From: Clusia tigrina
Lineage: Eukaryota > Arthropoda > Insecta > Diptera > Clusiidae
Direction of reading: 5' to 3'
Assembly: GCA_920105625.2 (NCBI GenBank)
Contig: OV050032.1
Location: 69,607,879 to 69,671,878 of the forward strand
DNA: 64,000 nucleotides
Shown here: positions 12,411 through 25,600 of the stretch, piece after piece
Numbering within the stretch: the stretch's first letter is position 1
How the letters are laid out: each line of letters begins with the position of its first letter
Notes under the pieces: model-generated
Seen by the model: only the letters and a program-made list of their open reading frames with translations
What the model was told of the DNA's origin: nothing
The model's database searches: none
Translations under genes and position numbers: made by a program

Positions 12411-13879
12411 TACAAGCATTTGTATGCTGTAAACTTTGATAGGTGTAGGATGTACCGTATAAAAGTTAGGGCCATTTGAAGTTTTATCAGTGTTTGATTT
12501 GGGACTCAAGGGTAGGATAGATTTTAGCGATAGCTTAAATTGACAAGAGGCTCGGGTACTTTATTGTTACAAAATTTCAAGGTTTTATGACGCTCCAGTC
12601 AAAAGTTACAAGCATTTGTATGTTGCAAACTTTGATAGGTGTAGGACTTACCGTATAGAAGTTAGGGCCATTTGAAGTTTTATCAGTGTTTGATTTGGGA
12701 CTCAAGGTGAGCATAGCTTTGAGCGATAGCTTAAGTTGGCAAGAGGCTCGAGTACTTTATTGTTACAAAATTTCAAGGTTTTATGACGCTCCAGTAAAAA
12801 GTTACAAGCATTTGTATGTTGCAAACTTTGATAGGTGTAGGACGTACCGTATAGAAGTCAGGGCCATTTGAAGTTTTATTAGTGTTTGATTTGTGACTCA
12901 AGGGTAGCATAGCTTTGAGCGATAGCTTAAATTGACAAGAGGCTCGAGTATTTTATTGTCACAAAATTTCAAGGTATTAGGACGCTCCAGTAAAAAGTTA
13001 CAAGCATTTGATTGTTGCAAACTTTGAGGGGTATAGGACGCACCGTACAGAAGTTAAGGCCATTTCGAGTTTTATCAGTGTTTGATTTGGGACTCAAGGG
13101 TAGCATAGCTATGAGCGATAGCTTGAATTGATAAGAGGCACGAGTACTGTGATGTCACAAAATTTCGAGGTTTTATGACGCTCCAGTAAAAAGTTACAAG
13201 CAATTGATTGTTGCAAACTTTGATAGGTGTAGGACACACCGTATAGAAGTTAGGGCCATTTGAAGTTTTATCAGTGTGTGATTTGGGACTCAAGGGTAGC
13301 ATAGCTTTGAGCGATGGCTTAAATTGACAAGAGGCTCGAGTACTTGATTGTTACAAAATTTCAAGGTTTTATGAAGTAAAAAATTTCAATTTTTATGACG
13401 CTCCAGTAAAAAGTTACAAGCATTTGATTGTTGCAAACTTTGATAGGCGAAGGACGTACCGTATAGAAGTTAGGGCCATTTGAAGTTTTATCAGTGTTTG
13501 ATTTGGGACTCAAGGGTAGCATAGGTTTGAGCGATAGCTAAAATTGGCAAGAGAATCCAGTACTTGATTGTTACAAAATTTCAAGGTTTTATGACGCTCC
13601 AGTAAAAAGTTACAAGTATTTGGATGTTGCAAACTTTGATAGGTGTAGGACGCACCGTATAGAAGTTAGGGCCATTTGAAGTTTTATCAGTGTTTGATTT
13701 GGGACTCAAGGGTAGCATAGCTTTGAGCGATAGCTTAAATTGACAAGAGGCTCGAGTAGTTTATTGTTACAAAATTTCAAGGTTTTCTGACGCTCCAGTA
13801 AAAATGTTACAAGCATTTGTATGTTGCAAACTTTGATAGGTGTAGGACGTGCCGTATAGAAGTTAGGGCCATTTGAAGT

Positions 13880-16800
13880 TTTATCAGTGTGTGATTTGGG
13901 ACTCAAGGGTAGCATAGCTTTGAGCGATGGCTTAAATTGACAAGAGGCTCGAGTACTTGATTGTTACAAAATTTCAAGGTTTTTTGAAGTAAAAAATTTC
14001 AATTTTTATGACGATCCAGTAAAAAGTTACAAGCATTTGATTGTTGCAAACTTATTTGAACGATAGCTTAAATTGACAAGAGGCTCGAGTAGTTTATTGT
14101 TACAAAATTTCAAGGTTTTCTGACGCTCCAGTAAAAATGTTACAAGCATTTGTATGTTGCAAACTTTGATAGCTGTAGGACGTACCGTATAGAAGTTAGG
14201 GCCATTTGAAGTTTTATCAGTGTTTGATTTGGGACTCAAGAGTAGCATAGCTTTGAGCGATAGCTTAAATTGACAAGAGGACCGAGTACATTATTGTCAC
14301 AAAGTTTCCAGATTTTATGACGCTCCAATAAAAAGATACAAGCATTTGATTGTTGCAAAATTTGATAGGTGTAGGACGCACCGTATAGAAGTTAGGGCCA
14401 TTTGAAGTTTTATCAGTGTGTGCTTTGGGACTCAAGGATAGTATAGCTATAAGCGATAACTTAAATTGTTAAGAGGCTCGAGTACTTTATTGTCACAAAA
14501 TTTCAAGGTTTTATGACGCTCCAGTAAAAAGTTACAAGCATTTGATTGTTGAAAACTTCGATAGGTGTAGGACGCACCGTATAGAAGTTAGGGCCATTTG
14601 AAGTTTTATCAGTGTTGGATTTGGGACTCAAGGGTAGCATAGCTAGGAGCGATAGCTTAAATTGATAAGAGGCTCGATTACTATATTGTCACAAAATTTC
14701 AAGGTTTTATGACGCTCCAGTAAAAAGTTACAAGCATTTGATTGTTGCAAACTTTGATCGGTGTTGGACGCACCGTATAGAAGTTAGGGCCATTTGCAGG
14801 TTTAGCATAGTTTTATGTGGGACTCAAGGGTAGCATAGCTAGGAGCGGTAGCTTAAATTGAAAAGAGGCTCGAGTACTTTATTGTCACAAAATTTCAAGG
14901 TTTTATGACGCTCCAGTAAAAATTCACAAGCATTTGATTGTTGCAAACTTTGATAGGTGTAGGACGCACCGTTTTGAAGTTAGGGCCATTTGAAGTTTTA
15001 TCAGTGTTCGATTTGGGACTCAAGGGTATCATAGCTATGAGCGATAGTTTAAATTGACAAGAGGCTCGAGTACTTTATTGTCCCAAAATTTCAAGATTTA
15101 ATGACGCTCTAGTAAAAAGTTACAAGCATTTGAATGTTGCAATCTTTGATATGTAGGACGGACCGTATAGAGTTTAGGTCCATTTGAAGTTTTATCAGTG
15201 TTTTATTTGGGACTCAAGGGTAGCATAGCTATGAGCGATAGCTTAAATTGACAAGAGGCCCGAGTACTTTATTGTCACAAAATTTCAAGGACGCTCCTGC
15301 CAAAAGTAACAAGCATTTGAATGTTGCAAACTTTGATAGGTGTAGGACGTACCGTACATAAGTTAGAGCCATTTGAAGATTTAGCAGTGTTTTATTTTGA
15401 AGTCAAGTGTAGCATAGCTATGAGCGATAGCTTAAATGGATAAGAGGCTCGAGTACTTTATTGTCACAAAATTTCAAGATTTTATGACACTCCAGTAAAA
15501 AATTACAAGCATTTGAATGTTGCAAACTTTGATATGTACGACGGACCGTATATAAGTTATGTCCATTTGAAGTTCTAACTGTATTTGATTTGGGACTCAA
15601 GGGTAGCATAGCTATGGGCGATATCTTAAATTGACAAGAGGCTCGAGTATTTTATTGTCACAAAATTTCAAGGTATAAGGACGCTCCAGTAAAAAGTTAC
15701 AAGCATTTGATTGTTGCAAACTTTGAGGGGTATAGGACGCACCGTACAGAAGTTAAGGCCATTTCGAGTTTTATCAGTGTTTGATTTGGGACTCAAGGGT
15801 AGCATAGCTATGAGCGATAGCTTGAATTGATAAGAGGCACGAGTACTGTGATGTCACAAAATTTCGAGGTTTTATGACGCTCCAGTAAAAAGTTACAAGC
15901 AATTGATTGTTGCAAACTTTGATAGGTGTAGGACGCACCGTATAGAAGTTAGGGCCATTTGAAGTTTTATCAGTGTTTTATTTGGGACTCAAAAGTAGCA
16001 TAGCTATGAGCGATAGCTTAAATGGATAAGAGGCTCGAGTACTTTATTGTCACAAAATTTCAAGATTTTATGACGCTCCAGTAAAAAGTTACAAGCATTT
16101 CATTGTTGCAAACTTTGATAGGTGTAGGACGCACCGTATAGAAGATAGGGCCATTTGAAATTTCAGCAGTGTTTGATTTTGGAGTCAAGGGTAGCATAGC
16201 TATGAGCTATAGCTTAAATTGATAAGAGGCTCGAGTACCTTATTGTCACAAAATTTCAAGATTTTATGACGCTCCAGTAAAAAGTTACAAGCATTTAATC
16301 GTTGCAAACTTTGATAGGTGTAGGACACACCGCATAGAAGTTAGGGCCATTTGAAGTTTTATCAGTGTGTGATTTGGGACTCAAGGGTAGCATAGCTTTG
16401 AGCGATGGCTTAAATTGACAAGAGGCTCGAGTACTTGATTGTTACAAAATTTCAAGGTTTTATGAAGTAAAAAATTTCAATTTTTATGACGATCCAGTAA
16501 AAAGTTACAAGCATTTGATTGTTGCAAACTTATTTGAACGATAGCTTAAATTGACAAGAGGCTCGAGTAGTTTATTGTTACAAAATTTCAAGGTTTTCTG
16601 ACGCTCCAGTAAAAATGTTACAAGCATTTGTATGTTGCAAACTTTGATAGCTGTAGGACGTACCGTATAGAAGTTAGGGCCATTTGAAGTTTTATCAGTG
16701 TTTGATTTGGGACTCAAGAGTAGCATAGCTTTGAGCGATAGCTTAAATTGACAAGAGGACCGAGTACATTATTGTCACAAAGTTTCCAGATTTTATGACG

Positions 16801-17930
16801 CTCCAGTAAAAAGATACAAGCATTTGATTGTTGCAAAATTTGATAGGTGTAGGACGCACCGTATAGAAGTTAGGGCCATTTGAAGTTTTATCAGTGTGTG
16901 CTTTGGGACTCAAGGATAGCATAGCTATGAGCGATAGCTTAAATTGATAAGAGGCTCGATTACTATATTGTCACAAAATTTCAAGGTTTTATGACGCTCC
17001 AGTAAAAAGTTACAAGCATTTGATTGTTGCAAACTTTGATCGGTGTTGGACGCACCGTATAGAAGTTAGGGCCATTTGCAGGTTTAGCATAGTTTTATGT
17101 GGGACTCAAGGGTAGCATAGCTAGGAGCGGTAGCTTAAATTGAAAAGAGGCTCGAGTACTTTATTGTCACAAAATTTCAAGGTTTTATGACGCTCCAGTA
17201 AAAATTCACAAGCATTTGATTGTTGCAAATTTTGATAGGTGTAGGACGCACCGTTTTGAAGTTAGGGCCATTTGAAGTTTTATCAGTGTTCGATTTGGGA
17301 CTCAAGGGTATCATAGCTATGAGCGATAGTTTAAATTGACAAGAGGCTCGAGTACTTTATTGTCCCAAAATTTCAAGATTTAATGACGCTCTAGTAAAAA
17401 GTTACAAGCATTTGAATGTTGCAATATTTGATATGTAGGACGGACCGTATAGAATTTAGGTCCATTTGAAGTTTTATCAGTGTTTTATTTGGGACTCAAG
17501 GGTAGCATAGCTATGAGCGATAGCTTAAATTGACAAGAGGCTCGAGTACTTTATTGTCACAAAATTTCAAGGACGCTCCTGCCAAAAGTAACAAGCATTT
17601 GAATGTTGCAAACTTTGATAGGTGTAGGACGTACCGTACATAAGTTAGAGCCATTTGAAGATTTAGCAGTGTTTTATTTTGAAGTCAAGTGTAGCATAGC
17701 TATGAGCGATAGCTTAAATGGATAAGAGGCTCGAGTACTTTATTGTCACAAAATTTCAAGATTTTATGACACTCCAGTAAAAAATTACAAGCATTTGAAT
17801 GTTGCAAACTTTGATATGTACGACGGACCGTATATAAGTTATGTCCATTTGAAGTTCTAACTGTATTTGATTTGGGACTCAAGGGTAGCATAGCTATGGG
17901 CGATATCTTAAATTGACAAGAGGCTCGAGT
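13880..17930 (+). repeat. 2.3-2.5-kb higher-order repeat, two copies
   Basis: Copy one (about 13880-15650) and copy two (about 16358-17930) align at offset 2478, which changes to 2282 after the gtgtgctttggg monomer. The change of 196 equals one monomer, missing from copy two near 16921. Both copies hold the truncated monomer, then the 980-bp-type monomers (ggaccgag, ctcgattac, gcaggtttagc, gttcgattt), then the 9.65-kb-type monomers. The linking DNA at 15.65-16.36 kb is type A (gaggcacgag and ttttggagtc kinds). Confidence 0.85.
16205..16214 (+). other. 10-bp perfect palindrome in a type A variant
   Basis: In monomers reading tatgagctatagctta the sequence agctatagct is its own reverse complement. 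It arises from the ordinary dyad by gcgat to gctat. The same variant recurs, for example near 2393 (tatgagctatatctt, imperfect), 19457, 28378, 33953, 37329, 39887, 43170, 46327, 53090, 58070 and 60150, generally in monomers with the ttttggagtcaaggg signature. Confidence 0.65.
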
Positions 17931-20900
17931 ACTTTATTGTCACAAAATTTCAAGGTTTTAGGACACTCCAGTAAAAAGTTACAAGCATTTGAATGTTGCA
18001 AACTTTGGTAGGTATAGGACGCTTCGTATAGAAGTTTGGACCATTTGAAGTTTTATCAGTGTTTGATATATGACTCAAGGGTTGCATAGCTATGAGCGAT
18101 AGCTTAAATTGACAAGAGGCTCGAGCACTTTATTGTCTCAAAATTTCAAGGTATTAGGACGCTCCAGTAAAAAGTTACAAGCATTTGATTGTTGCAAACT
18201 TTGAGAGGTATAGGACGCACCGTACAGAAGTTAAGGCCATTTGGAGTTTTATCTGTGTTTTATTTGGGACTCAAGGGTAGCATAGCTATGAGCGATAGCT
18301 TAAATTGACAAGAGGCTCGAGTACTTTATTGTCACAAAATTTCAAGGACGCTCCTGTAAAAACTTACAAGCATTTGAATATTGCAAACTTTGATAGGTGT
18401 AGGACGCACCGTACAGAAGTTAGAGCCATTTGTAGATTTAGCAGTGTTTCATTTTGAAGTCAAGTGTAGCATAGCTATGAGCGATAGCTTAAATGGATAA
18501 GAGGCTCGAGAACTTTATTGTCACAAAATTTCCAGATTTTATGACGCTCCAGTAAAAAGTTACAAGCATTTGAATGTTGCAAACTTTGATATGTACGACG
18601 GACTGTATAGAAGTTAGGGCCATTTGAAGTTTGATCAGTGTTTGATTTGGGACTCAAGGGTGGCATAGCAATGAGCGATAACTTAAATTGATTAGAGGCT
18701 CGAGTACTTAATTGTCACAAAATTTCAAGGTTTTAGGACGCTCCAGTAAAAAGTTACAAGCATTTGATTGTTGCAAATTTTATAGGTATAGGTCGCACCG
18801 TACAGAAGTAAAGGCCGTTTGAAGTTTTATCAGTGTTTGATTTGGGACTCAAGGGTGGCATAGCTATGAGCGATATCTTAAATTGACAAGAGGCTCGAGT
18901 ATTTTATTGTCACAAAATTTCAAGGTATTAGGACGCTCCAGTAAAAAGTTACAAGCATTTGATTGTTGCAAACTTTGAGGGGTATAGGACGCACCGTACA
19001 GAAGTTAAGGCCATTTGGAGTTTTATCAGTGTTTGATTTGGGACTCAAGGGTAGCATAGCTATGAGCGATAGCTTAAATTGATAAGAGGCACGAGTACTG
19101 TGATGTCACAAAATTTCGAGGTTTTATGACGCTCCAGTAAAAAGTTACAAGCAATTGATTGTTGCAAACTTTGATAGGTGTAGGACGCACCGTATAGAAG
19201 TTAGGGCCATTTGAAGTTTTATCAGTGTTTTATTTGGGACTCAAAAGTAGCATAGCTATGAGCGATAGCTTAAATGGAGAAGAGGCTCGAGTACTTTATT
19301 GTCACAAAATTTCAAGATTTTATGACGCTCCAGTAAAAAGTTACAAGCATTTCATTGTTGCAAACTTTGATAGGTGTAGGACGCACCGTATAGAAGATAG
19401 GGCCATTTGAAATTTCAGCAGTGTTTGATTTTGGAGTCAAGGGTAGCATAGCTATGAGCTATAGCTTAAATTGATAAGAGGCTCGAGTACCTTATTGTCA
19501 CAAAATTTCAAGATAATATGACGCTCCAGTAAAAAGCCACAAGCATTTAATCGTTGCAAACTTTGAGAGGTGTAGGACACACCGTATAGAAGTTAGGGCC
19601 ATTTGAAGTTTTATCAGTGTGTGATTTGGGACTCAAGGGTAGCATAGCTTTGAGCGATGGCTTAAATTGACAAGAGGCTCGAGTACTTGATTGTTACAAA
19701 ATTTCAAGGTTTTATGAAGTAAAAAATTTCAATTTTTATGACGCTCCAGTAAAAAGTTACAACCATTTGATTGTTGCAAACTTTGATAGGCGAAGGTCGT
19801 ACCGTATAGAAGTTAGGACCATTTGAAATTTTATCAGTGTTTGATTTGGGACTCAAGGGTAGCATAGCTTTGAGCGATAACTTAAATTGACAAGAGGCTC
19901 GAGTAGTTTATTGTTACAAAATTTTAAGGTTTTCTGACGCTCCAGTAAAAATGTTACAAGCATTTGTATGTTGCAAACTTTGATAGCTGTAGGACGTACC
20001 GTATAGAAGTTAGGGCCATTTGAAGTTTTATCAGTGTTTGATTTGGGACTCAAGAGTAGCATAGCTTTGAGCGATAGCTTAAATTGACAAGAGGCTCGAG
20101 TATTTTATTGTTACAAAATTTCAAGGTTTTATGACGCTGCAGTAAAAAGTTACAAGCATTTGTATGTTGCAAACTTTAATAGGTGTAGGACGTACCGTAT
20201 AGAAGTTAGGGCCATTTGAAGTTTTATCAGTGTTTGATGTGGGACTCAAGGGTAGCATAGCTTTGAGCGATAGCTTAAATTGGCAAGAGGATCGAGTGCT
20301 TGATTGTTACAAAATTTCAAGGTTTTATGACGCTCCAGTAAAAAGTTACAAGTATTTGTATGTTGCAAACTTTGATAGGTGTAGGACGCACCGTATAGAA
20401 TTTAGGGCCATTTGAAGTTTTATCAGTGTTTGATTTGGGACTCAAGGGTAGCATAGCTTTGAGCGATAGCTTAAATTGACAACAGGCTCGAGTTCTTTAT
20501 TGTTACAAAATTTCAAGGTTTTATGACGCTCCAGTAAAAAGTTACAAGCATTTGTATGTTGCAAACTTTAATAGGCGAAGGACGTACCGTATAGAAGTTA
20601 GGGCCATTTGAAATTTTATCAGTGTTTGATTTGGGACTCAAGGGTAGCATAGCTTTCAGCTATAGCTTAAACTGACAAGTGGCTCGAGTACTTTATTGTT
20701 ACAAAATTTCAAGGTTTTATGACGCTCCCGTAAAAAGATACAAGCAGTTGTATGCTGCAAACTTTGATAGGTGTAGGACGTACCGTATAGAAGTTAGGGC
20801 CATTTGAAGTTTTATCAATGTTTGATTTGGGACTCAAGGGTAGCATAGCTTTGAGCGATAGCTTAAATTGACAAGAGGCTCGAGTACTTTATTGTTACAA

Positions 20901-22680
20901 AATTTCAAGGTTTTATGACGCCCCTTAAAAATTTACAAGCATTTGTATGTTGCAAACTTTGATAGGTGTAGGACGTAGCGCATAGAAGTTAAGTTCATTT
21001 GAAGTTTTATCAGTGTTTGATTTGGGACTCAAGGGCAGCATAGCTTTGAGCGATAGCTTAAATTGACAAGAGGCTCGAGTACTTTATTGTTACAAAATTT
21101 CAAGGTTTTAGACGCTCCAGTAAAAAGTTACAAGCATTAGTATGTTGCAAACTTTGATAGGTGGAGGACGTACCGTATAGAAGTTAGGGCCATTTGAAGT
21201 TTTATCAGTGTTTGATTTGGGACTCAAGGGTAACATAGCTTTGAGCGATAGCTTAAATTGACAAGAGGCTCGAGTACTTTATTGTCACAAAATTTCAAGG
21301 TTTTAGGACGCTCCAGTAAAAAGTTACTAGCATTTGATTGTTGCAAACTTTTATAGGTATAGGTCGCACCGTACAGAAGTTAAGGCCATTTGGACATTTA
21401 TCTGTGTTTGATTTGGGACTCAAGGGTAGCATAGCTATGAGCGATAGCTTAAATTGATAAGAGGCACGAGTACTGTGATGTCACAAAATTTCAAGGTTTT
21501 ATGACGCTCCAGTAAAAAGTTACAAGCAATTGATTGTTGCAAACTTTGATAGGTGTAGGACGCACCGTATAGAAGTTAGGGCCATTTGAAGTTTTATCAG
21601 TGTTTTATTTGGGACTCAAAAGTAGCATAGGTATGAGCGATAGCTTAAATGGATAAGAGGCTCGAGTACTTTATTGTCACAAAATTTCAAGATTTTATGA
21701 CGCTCCAGTAAAAAGTTACAAGCATTTGAATGTTGCAATCTTTGGTATGTAGGACGGACCGTATAGAATTTAGGGACTCAAGGGTAGCATAGCTATGAGC
21801 GATAGTTTAAATTGACAAGAGGCTCGAGTACTTTATTGTCACAAAATTTCAAGGACGCTCCTGTAAAAAGTTACAAGCATTTGAATGTTGCAAACTTTGA
21901 TAGGTGTAGGCCGCACCGTACAGAAGTTAGAGCCATTTGTAGAATTAGCAGTGTTTTATTTTGAAGTCAAGTATAGCATAGCTATGAGCGATAGCTTAAA
22001 TGGATAAGAGGCTCGAGTACTTTATTGTCACAAAATTTCAAGATTTTATGACGCTCCAGTAAAAAGTTACAAGCATTTGAATGTTGCAAACTTTGATATG
22101 TACGACGGACCGTATAGAAGTTAGGGCCATTTGAAGTTTTATCAGTGTTTGATTTGGGACTCAAGGATGGCATAGCTATGAGCGATATCTTAAATTGACA
22201 AGAGGCTCGAGTACTTTATTGTCACAAAATTTCAAGGTTTTAGGAAGCTCCAGTAAAAAGTTACAACCATTTGATTGTTGCAAACTTATTTGAGCGATAG
22301 CTTAAATTGACAAGAGACTCGAGTAGTTTATTGTTACAAAATTTCAAGGTTTTCTGACGCTCCAGTAAAAAAGTTACAAGCATTTGTATGTTGCAAACTT
22401 TGATAGGTGTAGGACGTACCGTATAGAAGTTAGGGCCATTTGAAGTTTTATCAGTGTGTGATTTGGGACTCGAGGGTAGCATAGCTTTGAGCGATGGCTT
22501 AAATTGATAAGAGGCTCGAGTACTTTATTGTCACAAAATTTCAAGATTTTATGACGCTCCTGTAAAAAGTTACAAGCATTTGATTGTTGCAAACTTTGAT
22601 AGGTGTAGGTGGCACCGTATAGAAGTTAGGGCCATTTGAAGTTTTATCAGTGTTTGATTTGGGACTCTAGGGTGGCATAG
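17930..22680 (+). repeat. 4.5-kb higher-order repeat, copy one with left flank
   Basis: Starting near 18.66 kb (gtggcatagcaatgagcg), monomers run in the order type A, type T from about 19.6 to 21.28 kb, then type A again. Distinct marks include gacgccccttaaaaattt (about 20919), caagcattagtatgttgc (about 21131) and ttactagcatttg (about 21325). A monomer with a 32-bp deletion lies near 21770 and a truncated 112-bp monomer at 22285. The left part at 18.3-18.7 kb matches 11.0-11.4 kb. Confidence 0.8.
21740..21800 (+). repeat. Monomer with 32-bp deletion
   Basis: The sequence gaatttagggactcaaggg joins the end of one monomer to the gggactc block of the next, losing about 32 bases. The same junction occurs near 26508 (offset 4738) and near 29490. 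This supports common descent of the three long-repeat regions at 21.7, 26.5 and 29.5 kb. Confidence 0.8.
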
Positions 22681-25600
22681 CAATGAGCGATAACTTAAAT
22701 TGATTAGAGGCTCGAGTACTTAATTGTCACAAAATTTCAAGGTTTTAGGACGCTCCAGTAAAAAGTTACAAGCATTTGATTGTTGCAAACTTTTATAGGT
22801 ATAGGTCGCACCGTACAGAAGTAAAGGCCGTTTGAAGTTTTATCAGTGTTTGATTTGGGACTCAAGGGTGGCATAGCTATGAGCGATATCTTAAATTGAC
22901 AAGAGGCTCGAGTATTTTATTGTCACAAAATTTCAAGGTATTAGGACGCTCCATTAAAAAGTTACAAGCATTTGATTGTTGCAAACTTTGAGGGGTATAG
23001 GACGCACCGTACAAAAGTTAAGGCCATGTGGAGTTTTATCAGTGTTTGATTTGGGACTCAAGCGTAGCATAGCTATGAGCGATAGCTTAAATTGATAAGA
23101 GGCACGAGTACTGTGATGTCACAAAATTTCGAGGTTTTATGACGCTCCAGTAAAAAGTTACAAGCAATTGATTGTTGCAAACTTTGATAGGTGTAGGACG
23201 CACCGTATAGAAGTTAGGGCCATTTGAAGTTTTATCAGTGTTTTATTTGGGACTCAAAAGTAGCATAGCTATGAGCGATAGCTTAAATGGATAAGAGGCT
23301 CGAGTACTTTATTGTCACAAAATTTCAAGATTTTATGACGCTCCAGTAAAAAGTTACAAGCATTTCATTGTTGCAAACTTTGATAGGTGTAGGACGCACC
23401 GTATAGAAGATAGGGCCATTTGAAATTTCAGCAGTGTTTGATTTTGGAGTCAAGGGTAGCATAGCTATGAGCTATAGCGTAAATTGATAAGAGGCTCGAG
23501 TACCTTATTGTCACAAAATTTCAAGATTTTATGACGCTCCAGTAAAAAGTTACAAGCATTTAATCGTTGCAAACTCTGAGAGGTGTAGGACACACCGTAT
23601 AGAAGTTAGGGCCATTTGAAGTTTTATCAGTGTGTGATTTGGGACTCAAGGGCAGCATAGCTTTGAGCGATGGCTTAAATTGACAAGAGGCTCGAGTACT
23701 TGATTGTTACAAAATTTCAAGGTTTTATGAAGTAAAAAATTTCAATTTTTATGACGCTCCAGTAAAAAGTTACAAGCATTTGATTGTTGCAAACTTTGAT
23801 AGGCGAAGGACGTACCGTATAGAAGTTAGGGCCATTTGAAATTTTATCAGTGTTTGATTTGGGACTCAAGGGTAGCATAGGTTTGAGCGATAGCTTAAAT
23901 TGGCAAGAGAATCCAGTACTTGATTGTTACAAAATTTCAAGGTTTTATGACGCTCCAGTAAAAAGTTACAAGTATTTGTATGTTGCAAACTTTGATAGGT
24001 GTAGGACGCACCGTATAGAAGTTATGGCCATTTGAAGTTTTATCAGTGTTTGATTTGGGACTCAAGGGTAGCATAGCTTTGAGCGATAGCTTAAATTGAC
24101 AAGAGGCTCGAGTAGTTTATTGTTACAAAATTTCAAGGTTTTCTGACGCTCCAGTAAAAATGTTACAAGCATTTGTATGTTGCAAACTTTGATAGGTGTA
24201 GGACGTGCCGTATAGAAGTTAGGGCCATTTGAAGTTTTATCAGTGTGTGATTTGGGACTCAAGGGTAGCATAGCTTTGAGCGATGGCTTAAATTGACAAG
24301 AGGCTCGAGTACTTGATTGTTACAAAATTTCAAGGTTTTATGAAGTAAAAAATTTCAAATTTTATGACGATCCAGTAAAAAGTTACAAGTATTTGATTGT
24401 TGCAAACTTATTTGAGCGATAGCTTAAATTGACAAGAGGCTCGAGTAGTTTATTGTTACAAAATTTCAAGGTTTTCTGACGCTCCAGTAAAAATGTTACA
24501 AGCATTTGTATGTTGCAAACTTTGATAGCTGTAGGACGTACCGTATAGAAGTTAGGGCCATTTGAAGTTTTATCAGTGTTTGATTTGGGACTCAAGGGTA
24601 GCATAGCTTTGAGCGATAGCTTAAATTGACAAGAGGCTCGAGTATTTTATTGTTACAAAATTTCAAGGTTTTATGACGCTGCAGTAAAAAGTTACAAGCA
24701 TTTGTATGTTGCAAACTTTAATAGGTGTAGGACGTACCGTATAGAAGTTAGGGCCATTTGAAGTTTTATCAGTGTTTGATGTGGGACTCAAGGGTAGCAT
24801 AGCTTTGAGCGATAGCTTAAATTGGCAAGAGGATCGAGTGCTTGATTGTTACAAAATTTCAAGGTTTTATGACGCTCCAGTAAAAAGTTACAAGTATTTG
24901 AATGTTGCAAACTTTGATAGGTGTAGGACGCACCGTATAGAATTTAGGGCCATTTGAAGTTTTATCAGTGTTTGATTTGGGACTCAAGGGTAGCATAGCT
25001 TTGAGCGATAGCTTAAATTGACAACAGGCTCGAGTTCTTTATTGTTAAAAAATTTCAAGGTTTTATGACGCTCCAGTAAAAAGTTACAAGCATTTGTATG
25101 TTGCAAACTTTGATAGGCGAAGGACGTACCGTATAGAAGTTAGGGCCATTTGAAGTTTTATCAGTTTTTAATTTGGGACTCAAGGGTAGCATAGCTTTCA
25201 GCTATAGCTTAAACTGACAAGTGGCTCGAGTACTTTATAGTTACAAAATTTCAAGGTTTTATGACGCTCCCGTAAAAAGATACAAGCATTTGTATGCTGC
25301 AAACTTTGATAGGTGTAGGACGTACCGTATAGAAGTTAGGGCCATTTGAAGTTTTATCAATGTTTGATTTGGGACTCAAGGGTAGCATAGCTTTGAGCGA
25401 TAGCTTAAATTGACAAGAGGCTCGAGTACTTTATTGTTACAAAATTTCAAGGTTTTATGACGCCCCTTAAAAATTTACAAGCATTTGTATGTTGCAAACT
25501 TTGATAGGTGTAGGACGTAGCGCATAGAAGTTAAGTTCATTTGAAGTTTTATCAGTGTTTGATTTGGGACTCAAGGGCAGCATAGCTTTGAGCGATAGCT

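Larger units (their letters stand above)
11930..14280 (+). repeat. First type T block
   Basis: From about 11.93 kb the copies switch to ctttgagcgat, gttacaaaa, gtatgttgc and cgtaccg. A type A island (attttattgtcacaaaatttcaaggtattag, then gaggcacgag) interrupts at about 12.95-13.28 kb and matches 15.64-15.95 kb. Monomers with a 25-bp internal duplication lie near 12364, 13370 and 13985. The window's first 112-bp truncated monomer sits at its right end. Confidence 0.85.

Noticed and set aside
12686..12871. Plus-strand open frames of 61-63 codons, also near 19225, 20230, 23850, 24772, 45179 and 61116
   Set aside because: Each covers one monomer from gtttgattt to the gccatttga stop and appears only where chance substitutions remove stops. 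They are not conserved as coding sequence.
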